Numbered from the stretch's first letter, positions 1 to 6,617 are shown. The stretch is 9,695 bases of DNA from Gammaproteobacteria bacterium (GCA_003695085.1 RFIV01000031.1:1-9695); one strand, 5' to 3'. Notes: generated by a model from the letters alone, not told the origin. Program-made: numbers and translations.

Positions 1-618
1 CACATCAGGTGCCAGGCCCAGGTGGCGAGCGAACACCAGCCCCCAGATACTGGAGGACATGGCATGAGCCCATGCATGCTCACTTTTTTGTCTCACCCGG
101 GCCATCCAGATAAGCGCATCCGGATTTTCGATCACCGACTGGGTCATTTTTCTGGCAACATCCCCAGCCTCTGCGATGATTTCCTTGTTTCCCTCGCCTA
201 TCCTGTCATACAGCCGCGCCATGGAAACATGCATCTGATCCAGAAGCTTGCCTGCCGCGCTGACAGATTTCTTCAGGGGGCGTACCACCGGATAACGCTT
301 CGGGTTTCGGATCTGAACCGGGGGAACCTTGATTCGCTCCTGCTTGTCGGTCTTTTCAGCTGACCGAAACCGAACGATGTTGACCTTGCCCGCCTGTGCG
401 GGCATGGCTTCATGCTCGACAGCCACTGCACCTACATCGACGGCCTTGTCCACGTAGACGAACTTGCAGTAGCTCTCAAGTGCCTGAATATCCGTCAGCG
501 AACGGATATAAAATCCCTGTATGGGAAACGGCGTCTCACACCATGGCCGATCCAGGTCCGACACATACATGCCCACCTCTAGATCCGACACTGCAATTTT
601 TACTCTCCGCGTTGCCAC
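1..618 (-). CDS. DUF3391 / HD-GYP domain protein, N-terminal part (runs off the window)
   Basis: This is the first 206 codons of a protein that reads leftward out of the window. Residues 6-56 (KIAVSDLEVGMYVSDLDRPW, then PFPIQGFYIRS and CKFVYVD) match the DUF3391 domain that precedes HD-GYP domains in many proteobacterial proteins. Residues 168-202 (ALIWMARVRQKSEHAWAHAM, then a segment ending in ARHLGL) look like the opening helices of an HD-GYP domain, with H185 at the place of its first metal-binding histidine. The HD pair and the GYP motif lie outside the window, so activity cannot be judged. Members of the family with intact motifs hydrolyse cyclic-di-GMP in the cytoplasm. The start is a GTG at 616-618, preceded by a good GGAGG ribosome site (625-629). 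An in-frame TAA lies shortly upstream with no better start between. No signal peptide or membrane helix is visible. The family call is fairly sure; the enzymatic role is inferred. Confidence 0.85.
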   Translation of the reverse strand, partial: MATRRVKIAVSDLEVGMYVSDLDRPWCETPFPIQGFYIRSLTDIQALESYCKFVYVDKAVDVGAVAVEHEAMPAQAGKVNIVRFRSAEKTDKQERIKVPPVQIRNPKRYPVVRPLKKSVSAAGKLLDQMHVSMARLYDRIGEGNKEIIAEAGDVARKMTQSVIENPDALIWMARVRQKSEHAWAHAMSSSIWGLVFARHLGLAPDV

Positions 619-624
619 GGTGCG

Positions 625-629
625 CCTCC
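625..629 (-). promoter_or_regulatory. Ribosome binding site fixing the GTG start of the HD-GYP gene
   Basis: GGAGG on the minus strand lies 6 nt upstream of GTG at 616-618. Because an in-frame stop lies a few codons further up, this site decides the non-ATG start. Confidence 0.75.
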
Positions 630-719
630 GTTGACCGTATAACTTACCTTAGTGTGACATTTTCCAGAATGCGCCCCAACGATAAAGACATGACGGGTAA
701 TGTTTGGTTACATATCGCC

Positions 720-739
720 ACAGTTACGTAGCAAACTGT
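720..739. repeat. Short inverted repeat upstream of the HD-GYP gene
   Basis: The arms ACAGTT (720-725) and AACTGT (734-739) are perfect 6-bp inverses around an 8-nt centre. They sit about 100-120 bp upstream of the HD-GYP start, in the 180-bp gap before it. The element could be an operator, but 6-bp arms also arise by chance. It has no T-run and is not a terminator. I see no convincing -35/-10 pair in the rest of this gap (619-798). Confidence 0.25.
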
Positions 740-798
740 ACAAACATCGACAAGCTCACATTCTGAAGGCACACAAAAATCCACTCTGGCGCCTTTGC

Positions 799-1383
799 CT
801 ACTCGCATCCTCTTGAAGACAACTCGGGCATCCGATCGCCCGCCGATCCCATCTCGACCTTTTTCACCCGGATCCGGTAAGGCACCGAAGATGCGCGGAT
901 ATAATCGAAGTTGGTGACTTCATCACCTTTCTGTACGACCGGTCTGGCGGGGTAACAGCTGAGCGTGAGGTCAATATGTGTCCCCAGGTCGGCCACGCCC
1001 GCACCGGCTGACGGCTTTCCTGCCGGCGCAATCTCGCCACATATGTGGTCTTCTGTGGTAATGGGGCGCCCCTTCCAGTCCAGATCCTTTCCGGGCTCGC
1101 CACACCATACGATCCTGGACTTGTCTGAACTGCAGACTGCATTCGGGGCAAAGCGCAATACGCGCTGGCTGCACTGGGTGGCCAGTGTGATGGCCGTTCC
1201 TTCAGAGTCCAGCACAGACCAGTCGCCACGCTCATTGGTGTACCAGGCGATCACCGCTTCGCGCAAATGCCCCTGGGAGGTTTCAGCCTCAAAACGCCCG
1301 TAGTGGGCGTAGTAGGTCGAACAGCCCTGCAGCGTCAGGACCGCCGCGAGCGGTAACATGCGTTTTGCGGATGCACGTCTCAT
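799..1383 (-). CDS. Cysteine-rich putative lipoprotein of unknown function
   Basis: This encodes 194 residues with a lipoprotein signal peptide. A basic N-terminus (MRRASAKR) is followed by a hydrophobic stretch and the lipobox L18-Q19-G20-C21, so the mature protein should be lipid-anchored at C21. The +2 residue is serine, which usually favours the outer membrane. The mature part holds six more cysteines (71, 84, 94, 115, 143, 193). The even number in an exported protein suggests up to three disulfide bonds; this is inference. I recognise no domain. The ATG at 1381-1383 has an AAGGAGA ribosome site (1394-1400) at a somewhat long 10-nt spacing. It is the start that gives a proper signal peptide. 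It is transcribed away from fbpA and shares a 167-bp divergent region with it. The next gene downstream on the same strand, HD-GYP, begins 180 bp later and need not be co-transcribed. Confidence 0.7.
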   Translation of the reverse strand: MRRASAKRMLPLAAVLTLQGCSTYYAHYGRFEAETSQGHLREAVIAWYTNERGDWSVLDSEGTAITLATQCSQRVLRFAPNAVCSSDKSRIVWCGEPGKDLDWKGRPITTEDHICGEIAPAGKPSAGAGVADLGTHIDLTLSCYPARPVVQKGDEVTNFDYIRASSVPYRIRVKKVEMGSAGDRMPELSSRGCE

Positions 1384-1454
1384 TGAGATGCATTCTCCTT
1401 TGCTTTTCTGATTGATTCTTGATGCCCGTCAAGTCATGAGACCCGTTTCCGAAC

Positions 1455-1463
1455 ATAATACCA
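1455..1463 (-). promoter_or_regulatory. Possible extended -10 promoter of the lipoprotein gene
   Basis: On the minus strand TGG-TATTAT (1463 down to 1455) matches an extended -10 element, about 70 nt upstream of the lipoprotein ATG. No good -35 hexamer is present at the usual distance, which fits the extended -10 class but lowers certainty. Confidence 0.35.
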
Positions 1464-1482
1464 GCATCCCAAGAGGAATGTG

Positions 1483-1511
1483 TTGACACAAGACTCGATC
1501 TTTTTGATAAT
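1483..1511 (+). promoter_or_regulatory. Sigma-70 promoter of fbpAB
   Basis: A perfect TTGACA -35 box (1483-1488) is separated by exactly 17 bp from GATAAT (1506-1511), a 5/6 match to the -10 consensus. The predicted transcript would start near 1518, leaving a leader of about 33 nt before the fbpA ATG. The -10 box lies within the Fur box, so the promoter should be strong when iron is scarce and shut when it is plentiful. Confidence 0.75.
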
Positions 1512-1519
1512 CGTTATCG
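1505..1519. promoter_or_regulatory. Fur box (iron-responsive operator)
   Basis: TGATAAT-C-GTTATCG matches 12 of the 14 defined positions of the 7-1-7 Fur inverted repeat TGATAAT-n-ATTATCA. The site covers the -10 box and the predicted start of the fbpA transcript, the classic place for repression by iron-loaded Fur. The downstream gene encoding a ferric-iron binding protein supports the call. Confidence 0.8.
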
Positions 1520-1536
1520 TTTTCAACATGATTAAC

Positions 1537-1542
1537 AGGTGA
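1537..1542 (+). promoter_or_regulatory. Ribosome binding site fixing the fbpA start at ATG 1551
   Basis: AGGTGA lies 8 nt before ATG 1551. It overlaps the alternative in-frame GTG at 1539, which therefore has no room for its own ribosome site. The ATG also gives a cleaner signal peptide (MKQFFKRA...). Confidence 0.65.
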
Positions 1543-1550
1543 AGCCAACC

Positions 1551-2570
1551 ATGAAGCAGTTCTTCAAACGCGCACTGACCGTATCCGCAGCAGCGCTCAT
1601 GCTGCCCTCCCTCCAGGCCCAGGCTGCCGAAACTGTTAACATCTACTCCAACCGCCAGCCTTATCTCATTCAACCGATCCTGAACGCCTTTACCAAGGAG
1701 ACCGGCATCGAAACCAAGGTTGTCTATGCCAAGAAAGGCATCGCGGAACGCCTTGCGCGCGAGGGCAAGAACAGTCCGGCTGACGTGGTGTTGACAGTAG
1801 ATATCGGCCGTTCGCAAGAGCTGATGGACAAGGATGTGGTCCAGCCCATCAAGAGCGCGGTGCTGGAAAAGAACATTCCCGCTCAATATCGTGACCCGGA
1901 AGGTCGCTGGTTCGGCCTGACTGTTCGCGCACGTGCAATCTATGCGTCCAGGGAGCGTGTCAAGAACCTGGACCTGAACTATGAAGATCTGGCCAAGCCT
2001 GAATTCAAGGGCAAGGTCTGCACCCGCTCAGGCAAGCACCCTTACAATCTGGCACTGATTGCTTCACTGATTGCCCACAAGGGCGAGGCTGCAGCCGAAG
2101 AGTGGCTGCGGGGCGTCAAGGCCAATCTGGCTCGCAAACCACAGGGCAATGATCGCGCGCAGGTGAAAGCCATCAAGGAAGGCATCTGTGATGTATCCCT
2201 GGGCAACAGCTACTACCTTGGCAAGATGCTGACTAATGAAAAGCAGATCGAGTGGGCACAGGCGGTTAACATCGTCTTCCCGAACCAGTCCAACCGCGGC
2301 ACTCACGTCAACATTTCCGCGGCGTCTGTCACCAAGTACGCGCCCCACAAGGAAGCGGCTGTGAAGCTCATCGAGTTCCTGTCCGAGCGTCTGGCTCAGA
2401 AGATGTACGCCGAGCAGAACTTCGAGTATCCGGTTAACCCTGCCGTTGAGCCTTCCGGTCTGGTAGAATCCTGGGGCAAGTTCAAGGCCGATACGCTGCC
2501 GCTGTCCGAGGTTGCCAAGCACCGCAAAACAGCAGCCAAGCTGGTCGACAAGGTTAATTTTGACGGCTGA
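1551..2570 (+). CDS. fbpA: Periplasmic ferric-iron-binding protein of an ABC importer (FbpA/HitA/FutA type)
   Basis: This encodes 339 residues from ATG 1551. It binds free Fe(III) in the periplasm and delivers it to the FbpB permease. A Sec signal peptide is clear: a basic start (MKQFFKR), a hydrophobic core, and a likely cut after the AQAA near residues 23-26, before ETVNIYSNRQ. The mature start (VNIYSNRQPYLIQPILNAF), the ADVVLTVD segment (77-84) and the segment GICDVSLGNSYYLGKM (211-226) are typical of the family. The tyrosine pair Y221-Y222 in the last one sits where family members coordinate iron. Length is normal. The gene is first in an operon with fbpB, which starts 21 nt after its stop. 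The Fur box over its promoter indicates expression under iron limitation. An in-frame GTG at 1539 is a less likely start. Iron as substrate is inferred from family plus Fur box. Confidence 0.92.
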   Translation: MKQFFKRALTVSAAALMLPSLQAQAAETVNIYSNRQPYLIQPILNAFTKETGIETKVVYAKKGIAERLAREGKNSPADVVLTVDIGRSQELMDKDVVQPIKSAVLEKNIPAQYRDPEGRWFGLTVRARAIYASRERVKNLDLNYEDLAKPEFKGKVCTRSGKHPYNLALIASLIAHKGEAAAEEWLRGVKANLARKPQGNDRAQVKAIKEGICDVSLGNSYYLGKMLTNEKQIEWAQAVNIVFPNQSNRGTHVNISAASVTKYAPHKEAAVKLIEFLSERLAQKMYAEQNFEYPVNPAVEPSGLVESWGKFKADTLPLSEVAKHRKTAAKLVDKVNFDG

Positions 2571-2591
2571 TTCAGGAGCCTGACCGCCTCA

Positions 2592-3503
2592 ATGTCACAA
2601 TCAATACAGGCTGTTGGCGCTGGCCCCGTTTGGGGCTGGCGCCTTGTTGCATTTACAGCGGCAGCCTTTGTCTGCCTGCCCCTGGTGTCCACTCTCTGGC
2701 TGGCCACCTCCTCAACCGGCGAATTCTGGACACATTTGTGGTCCACCGTCCTGCCACGATATGTTGTGACGACTCTGGAACTCATGGCCGGCACCGGGAT
2801 ACTGACAGCTTTGTTCGGCCTGGTATCCGCGTGGCTGGTCGTCTGCTTTGATTTTCCCGGCCGGCGCTTCTTCAGCTGGGCCCTTCTGCTTCCATTCGCT
2901 TTCCCTGCCTACGTGATTGCGTTCGTCTACACCGATTTTCTCGAGTATGCCGGCGTATTCCAGTCTGCTCTGCGGGAAATTTTTGGCTGGGATTCACCCG
3001 GGGATTACTGGTTTCCCGAGATCCGCTCACTAGGCGGGGCTACGGCCATGTTCTCCCTGGTGCTCTACCCCTACGTGTACCTCACCACACGCGCTGCCCT
3101 GCTCGAGCAGTCCGGCAACCTTTTTCTGGCCAGCCGCAGCCTGGGGCGCGGATACCTGGGGACTCTCTGGAGCGTGTTGCTGCCAGCCGTGCGACCGGGT
3201 CTTGCAGTGGGGCTGGCACTGGTCCTGATGGAAACGCTGAACGATTTTGGTACGGTGGATTATTTTGCGGTGCAGACACTGACCGCAGGCCTGTTTGACA
3301 CCTGGCTCAACTACGGGGATGTGGGCGGAGCGGCCCAGATCGCTATCAGCATGGTTACCTTTGCATTGTTGCTCATCTATCTTGAACAGTTTTCCCGACG
3401 CAAGGTCCGTGTTTATCAGTCACGCACACGCAGCCCGATTCAGCGGGCACGCTTGAATACCGTACAGTCTGCATGGGCGATCCTGTTCGCTCTGCACTGG
3501 TGA
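2592..3503 (+). CDS. fbpB: Ferric-iron ABC transporter permease, N-terminal half (frame broken)
   Basis: This encodes 303 residues matching the first half of FbpB/HitB, which normally is one protein of about 520-560 residues built from two six-helix halves. Likely membrane helices are near residues 16-39, 57-84, 93-116, 147-170, 190-216 and 246-267. The cytoplasmic loop that contacts the ATPase (EAA-type loop) is at about 180-204 (ASRSLGRGYLGTLWSVLLPA). After the basic linker (RRKVRVYQSRTRSPIQRARL) the reading frame starts the seventh helix (SAWAILFAL) and then hits TGA at 3501-3503. The rest of the family sequence continues in the -1 frame. The break equals a one-base loss or two-base gain; repairing it gives about 549 residues. 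The start ATG 2592 has AGGAG at 2574-2578, an unusually long 13 nt away. Translation may be coupled to fbpA, whose stop is 21 nt upstream. It could be a real mutation, a sequence error or a working split permease. Confidence 0.85.
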   Translation: MSQSIQAVGAGPVWGWRLVAFTAAAFVCLPLVSTLWLATSSTGEFWTHLWSTVLPRYVVTTLELMAGTGILTALFGLVSAWLVVCFDFPGRRFFSWALLLPFAFPAYVIAFVYTDFLEYAGVFQSALREIFGWDSPGDYWFPEIRSLGGATAMFSLVLYPYVYLTTRAALLEQSGNLFLASRSLGRGYLGTLWSVLLPAVRPGLAVGLALVLMETLNDFGTVDYFAVQTLTAGLFDTWLNYGDVGGAAQIAISMVTFALLLIYLEQFSRRKVRVYQSRTRSPIQRARLNTVQSAWAILFALHW

Positions 3504-4240
3504 TCCTGGGATTCGGGCTGCCCGCCACCATTCTCGTGGTATACGCCGTGCAGTATGCACAAGAGAGCTGGACTTCGGATTTTTTCCGGTTCGCAGGCAA
3601 CTCAATCATGCTGTCCTCCGTCTCTGCCGCCATGCTGGTCGTGAGCGGTCTGCTTCTGGCCTACGCTCAGCGCCTCAGTCGTGACAAAATATCCATGACA
3701 CTGAACAAGATGGCCACGGTAGGCTACGCCATGCCGGGCGCCGTGCTGGCGATAGGGGTCATTATTCCTCTGGCGGCCTTTGACAACTGGTTCAGTGATC
3801 TGTCCGAACGGTATTGGGGCTGGCATACCGGCTTACTGCTCAGCGGGACAGCATTTGCCATCTTGTATGCCTACAATTCCCGCTTCATGGCCGTGGCGGT
3901 TGGCTCAGCCGAATCCGGTCTGAACCGGATCACCCCCTCCATGGATTTCGCCGCCCGTACACTGGGTTACCGGCCCGGCGCCATTCTGAGAAAGGTTCAT
4001 CTGCCCATGTTGAGCAAGAGCCTGTTCACGGCGGCTCTGATCGTGTTCGTGGACTGCATGAAGGAACTGCCCGCCACGCTGATTCTAAGGCCTTTCGACT
4101 TCGAAACGTTGGCAACTTATGTTTATCAGTTTGCTTCGGACGAACAGCTGGAACAAAGCGCCATGGCAGCACTGATTATCGTCCTCACGGGGCTCCTTCC
4201 GGTCATTCTTTTAAACCGCGCCACGCTCAGACAGTCATAG
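3473..4240 (+). CDS. fbpB: Ferric-iron ABC transporter permease, C-terminal half (frame broken)
   Basis: This is the second six-helix half of FbpB, in the -1 frame relative to the first half. From ATG 3473 it gives 255 residues. Family-like sequence starts at about residue 8 (ALVILGFGLPATILVVYAVQ), and the second EAA-type loop is at about 159-184 (FAARTLGYRPGAILRKVHLP). FVDCMKELPATLILRPFDFE (192-211) is another family-typical segment, and the protein ends at a normal C-terminus. The frame stays open back to 3386, so both frames are open across 3386-3503. If translated separately, it could start at ATG 3473 or at GTG 3500, which overlaps the upstream TGA as GTGA, a layout that favours coupled translation. 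Neither has a clear ribosome site of its own. I see no slippery heptamer for programmed frameshifting near the stop. No ATPase gene follows; the next gene is convergent. Confidence 0.8.
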   Translation: MGDPVRSALVILGFGLPATILVVYAVQYAQESWTSDFFRFAGNSIMLSSVSAAMLVVSGLLLAYAQRLSRDKISMTLNKMATVGYAMPGAVLAIGVIIPLAAFDNWFSDLSERYWGWHTGLLLSGTAFAILYAYNSRFMAVAVGSAESGLNRITPSMDFAARTLGYRPGAILRKVHLPMLSKSLFTAALIVFVDCMKELPATLILRPFDFETLATYVYQFASDEQLEQSAMAALIIVLTGLLPVILLNRATLRQS

Positions 4241-4303
4241 CTTCGCAAGAAAGCCGCTCGGGCTGAGTCAGTCTGAGGCTTTTCCTGGATGTTTCCAAGA
4301 AAA

Positions 4304-4335
4304 CGGGCCGCATGTTGCGGCCCGATATGCTTTTT
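4304..4335. terminator. Bidirectional intrinsic terminator between fbpB and the acyl-CoA ligase gene
   Basis: A perfect 8-bp GC-rich stem, CGGGCCGC (4304-4311) with GCGGCCCG (4317-4324), closes a 5-nt loop. On the plus strand TTTTT follows at 4331-4335, six nt after the stem. On the minus strand TTTTCTT follows the stem at once. It sits between the convergent ends of fbpB (4240) and the ligase (4349), so it can serve both. The fit is better in the minus direction. A weaker hairpin upstream, AAAGCC (4250-4255) with GGCTTT (4277-4282) followed by a T, may add to termination of the fbp transcript. Confidence 0.75.
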
Positions 4336-4348
4336 GTCCTGAAGAGCA

Positions 4349-6034
4349 TTATTCCCAGATAACTGCCTTGCGCTGCTGGTACCAGCCTTCCATGTAAGGT
4401 TCATAGTTCGACTCGATGATATTGCGCTTCATCTTCATGGTGGGCGTCAGGAACTGGTTTTCAATCAGCCACTGGTCCTTGACCACGACAGCAAAAGCCA
4501 GACGCTCATGTGGGTCAACCTGCTGGTTTACCTGATTCAGCACGGTCTGGAACGTGCGCTCGAACTCCTCCCTGAAGGCCGGGTCGTCGCGGCGGGCATG
4601 GGCATCTTCTGCGAGCATCACCAGACAGTGGGGCTGGGGAAAATCTGCGCCGGCCACACACACCATCTCGACAGCGGGATGGGAAACCAGTTGGTTCTCA
4701 ATCGGTGCCGGGGCTACGTATTTCCCTTTGCTGGTCTTGAACAGCTCTTTCTTGCGTCCTGTCAGCTTGAGACGACCCAACTCGTCGATTTCGCCCAGAT
4801 CTCCGGTCTTGAGAAAACCGTCTTCCGTAAAGGATTCTGCGGTTTTCTCCGGATCCTTGTAATAACCTGTCATGCTCGCAGGGCTCTTGACCAACACCTC
4901 ACCGTCCTCGGCAATTCGGCACTCAACACCCGGCAGCGGCTCCCCCACATAACCAACACGTGTGCGGCCCGGCTTCGTCATGTGCGAATAGGCAAAGTTT
5001 TCTGACATGCCATAGCCTTCCAACAGCTCGAGGCCCAGCTTGCGATACCATGAGAGGATATCCTGAGACAGAGGGGCGGATCCACTGCCCGCAAACTTGA
5101 CGTGCTGCAGTCCAAGCTTCTTCAGGATCTTCTTTCTGATCAGAGAGGAAACCAGGGGGATGCGTAGCAGCTTGTCCAGCTTTTCGGCCGGCATCTTGTC
5201 CAGAACGCCAGCCTGGAATTTGGTCCAGATACGCGGAACTGACAGGAACAGCGTGGGGCGTGCACGCTGAAGATCCTGCACGAAGGTATCCAGCGATTCG
5301 GCAAAGAACAGGTGGAACCCGGCAGCCAGTGAGCCCATTTCAACGACAAATCGCTCGAAGACATGCGACAGCGGCAGGTAGGACAGCATGCGCTCATCGG
5401 ATGTGACATTCAGCTCCTTGACGACGCCCTGTGCGGCATAGGACATGGCATAGAACGTCAGCATGACGCCCTTGGGCATGCCGGTCGAGCCGGAGGTATA
5501 GACAATCGTTGCCAGCTCGTCGAGCTTGCGGGTCGGCTTGTCAGAAATCGGCTCGTGCTGCTTGATAATCGTTTCCCAGGTCGGAAAGTCATTTGGCGGG
5601 CTGAGCGGGTAGCTGATGCAATGAACGTCTTCCGGCACCCCATCCTTCATGCTGTCCCAGTCGTCGAGTTTGCCCACAAAGAGAACCTGTGACTCACTGT
5701 GCTCCATGATCTGACGTACGGTTTCCGCGTTGAGCGTCGGGTACAGGGGCACCGAAATGTGGCCAGCCATCCAGATAGCCAGATCCGACATGATCCAGTG
5801 TGCACAGTTCTTGGAAACAATACCAATACGCGACCCTTCGGGCAGGTTGAGGCTTCGAAGGTAGGCTGCCATGCGGCGGGCTTCGTCCCCCACACGCTTC
5901 CATGTGTACTCTTCTACATACCCGTTTCCACAGGGCTGGGTGAAATAAATGGCGTTGGCCTTGGCTTCCTCCCAGTGATAAAACATCTGCAGAGGGGTTT
6001 TCAGCGCGACTTTGGGCTGTGCTTGAGCGTTCAT
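4349..6034 (-). CDS. AMP-forming long-chain acyl-CoA ligase (ACSL/FadD-like)
   Basis: This encodes 561 residues of the adenylate-forming superfamily. Such enzymes activate a carboxylic acid with ATP to an acyl-AMP and then transfer it to CoA; here a long-chain fatty acid is most likely. The ATP/phosphate loop YTSGSTGMPKG is at 179-189 and the YGMSE motif at 341-345. TGDLG lies at 410-414, and the hinge/CoA region GRKKELFKTSKGKYVAP at 426-442. The C-terminal lysine region LTPTMKMKR (529-537) holds the candidate catalytic lysine (K534 or K536). The KELFKTSKGKYVAP form is typical of the long-chain (ACSL, bubblegum-like) branch rather than acetyl-CoA synthetases. No signal peptide or membrane helix is seen; it is probably cytosolic or membrane-peripheral. 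ATG 6032-6034 has AAGGA (minus strand, 6040-6044) at about 5 nt. It is a single-gene unit ending at the shared terminator. The exact acid used cannot be told from sequence. Confidence 0.9.
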   Translation of the reverse strand: MNAQAQPKVALKTPLQMFYHWEEAKANAIYFTQPCGNGYVEEYTWKRVGDEARRMAAYLRSLNLPEGSRIGIVSKNCAHWIMSDLAIWMAGHISVPLYPTLNAETVRQIMEHSESQVLFVGKLDDWDSMKDGVPEDVHCISYPLSPPNDFPTWETIIKQHEPISDKPTRKLDELATIVYTSGSTGMPKGVMLTFYAMSYAAQGVVKELNVTSDERMLSYLPLSHVFERFVVEMGSLAAGFHLFFAESLDTFVQDLQRARPTLFLSVPRIWTKFQAGVLDKMPAEKLDKLLRIPLVSSLIRKKILKKLGLQHVKFAGSGSAPLSQDILSWYRKLGLELLEGYGMSENFAYSHMTKPGRTRVGYVGEPLPGVECRIAEDGEVLVKSPASMTGYYKDPEKTAESFTEDGFLKTGDLGEIDELGRLKLTGRKKELFKTSKGKYVAPAPIENQLVSHPAVEMVCVAGADFPQPHCLVMLAEDAHARRDDPAFREEFERTFQTVLNQVNQQVDPHERLAFAVVVKDQWLIENQFLTPTMKMKRNIIESNYEPYMEGWYQQRKAVIWE

Positions 6035-6078
6035 AGGTGTCCTTGTCTGTTATTATGGTGTGTGGATTGAATTGTGCT

Positions 6079-6097
6079 TTTTGTAATCTTTTGTAAT
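6079..6097. repeat. Direct repeat one helical turn apart in the ligase / zinc-ribbon divergent region
   Basis: TTTTGTAAT occurs at 6079-6087 and again at 6089-6097, exactly 10 bp apart, in an AT-rich stretch of the 170-bp divergent region (6035-6204). Repeats on the same face of the helix can be regulator sites, here 45-65 bp from the ligase start. I know no regulator with this motif, and low-complexity AT sequence could produce it by chance. I see no confident -35/-10 pair for either divergent gene. Confidence 0.3.
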
Positions 6098-6204
6098 TCT
6101 ATAGAAAACCCGGGCAGGAATCTGTGACAGATATTAAAATTCCCGAGGGCCGATTGGCGCTGGTTCATACCAAATAATCGAAAAATCCACGCAAAAGAGT
6201 GCTC

Positions 6205-6585
6205 ATGAACGAATTTTTATGCCGTCGCTGCAAGTCCGGCCATATGGTTCAGCAGGCAACCGCACCTGATGAGATGGAGTCTTCTGATACATGGGAGTGT
6301 GACCAGTGCGGACATACCGTCACCCTGCCCTCCATGCTCATGATCATCAGCCAGCTCGTGTGTGGTATCGCGAGTGGACTGTTCGCAGCCTATCTCTTCA
6401 TAGACAAATTATCCGTCTTCATGACAGCCATGCAGTTCGGGCGGCAGCTGACGCTGGATCAGGAAGCCGCATTTTTGATACTGGCACTTCTGTTTCTTGC
6501 CGGCAGTGGTTTCATTCTCTATCAGGCCTTCGCCGGTCTTGCACTGCGCAAGGCGTATCGCGAAACCTCAGCAACCTCTCACTGA
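6205..6585 (+). CDS. Small membrane protein with N-terminal zinc ribbon, unknown function
   Basis: This encodes 126 residues from ATG 6205. The N-terminus has two CxxC pairs, C6-x-x-C9 and C32-x-x-C35 followed by G-H, spaced as in a zinc ribbon that would hold one zinc ion. Two hydrophobic segments follow, near 41-66 (LPSMLMIISQLVCGIASGLF onward) and 87-113 (AAFLILALLFLAGSGFILYQ onward). This gives a two-helix membrane protein with its metal-binding knob probably on the cytoplasmic side; the topology is inferred. I do not recognise a named family. An in-frame GTG at 6199 is possible, but ATG 6205 is preferred, although its ribosome site (AAGAG, 6195-6199) is weak. It is divergent from the ligase and lies 84 bp upstream of the ABC importer operon on the same strand. 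Read-through into that operon is possible, since I see no terminator between them. Confidence 0.7.
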   Translation: MNEFLCRRCKSGHMVQQATAPDEMESSDTWECDQCGHTVTLPSMLMIISQLVCGIASGLFAAYLFIDKLSVFMTAMQFGRQLTLDQEAAFLILALLFLAGSGFILYQAFAGLALRKAYRETSATSH

Positions 6586-6608
6586 GCATACCCCTGCAAG
6601 AAGGGCTG

Positions 6609-6617
6609 TGATAAAAT
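6609..6617 (+). promoter_or_regulatory. Possible extended -10 promoter of the TrpXYZ-like importer operon
   Basis: TGA-TAAAAT (6609-6617) fits an extended -10 element, about 53 nt before the ATG of the binding-protein gene. No recognisable -35 hexamer lies 17 nt upstream. Confidence 0.35.

Noticed and set aside
22..731. Two plus-strand open frames (22-363 and 396-731)
   Set aside because: The first lies entirely opposite the DUF3391/HD-GYP coding sequence, and the second overlaps its N-terminal end. Their translations look like low-complexity antisense peptides without any domain, and neither has a convincing ribosome site.
771..800. Terminator for the lipoprotein gene on the minus strand
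   Set aside because: There is a five-T run, but only a 3-bp stem ahead of it, too weak to call.
1434..1886. 150-codon minus-strand open frame across the fbpA promoter
   Set aside because: It runs through the Fur box and the fbpA signal-peptide region, which are better explained as regulatory and coding sequence on the plus strand.
3386..3503. Programmed -1 ribosomal frameshift joining the two fbpB halves
   Set aside because: The needed shift is in the -1 direction, but the in-frame codons before the TGA contain no X-XXY-YYZ slippery heptamer. I kept the split itself as a finding without this explanation.
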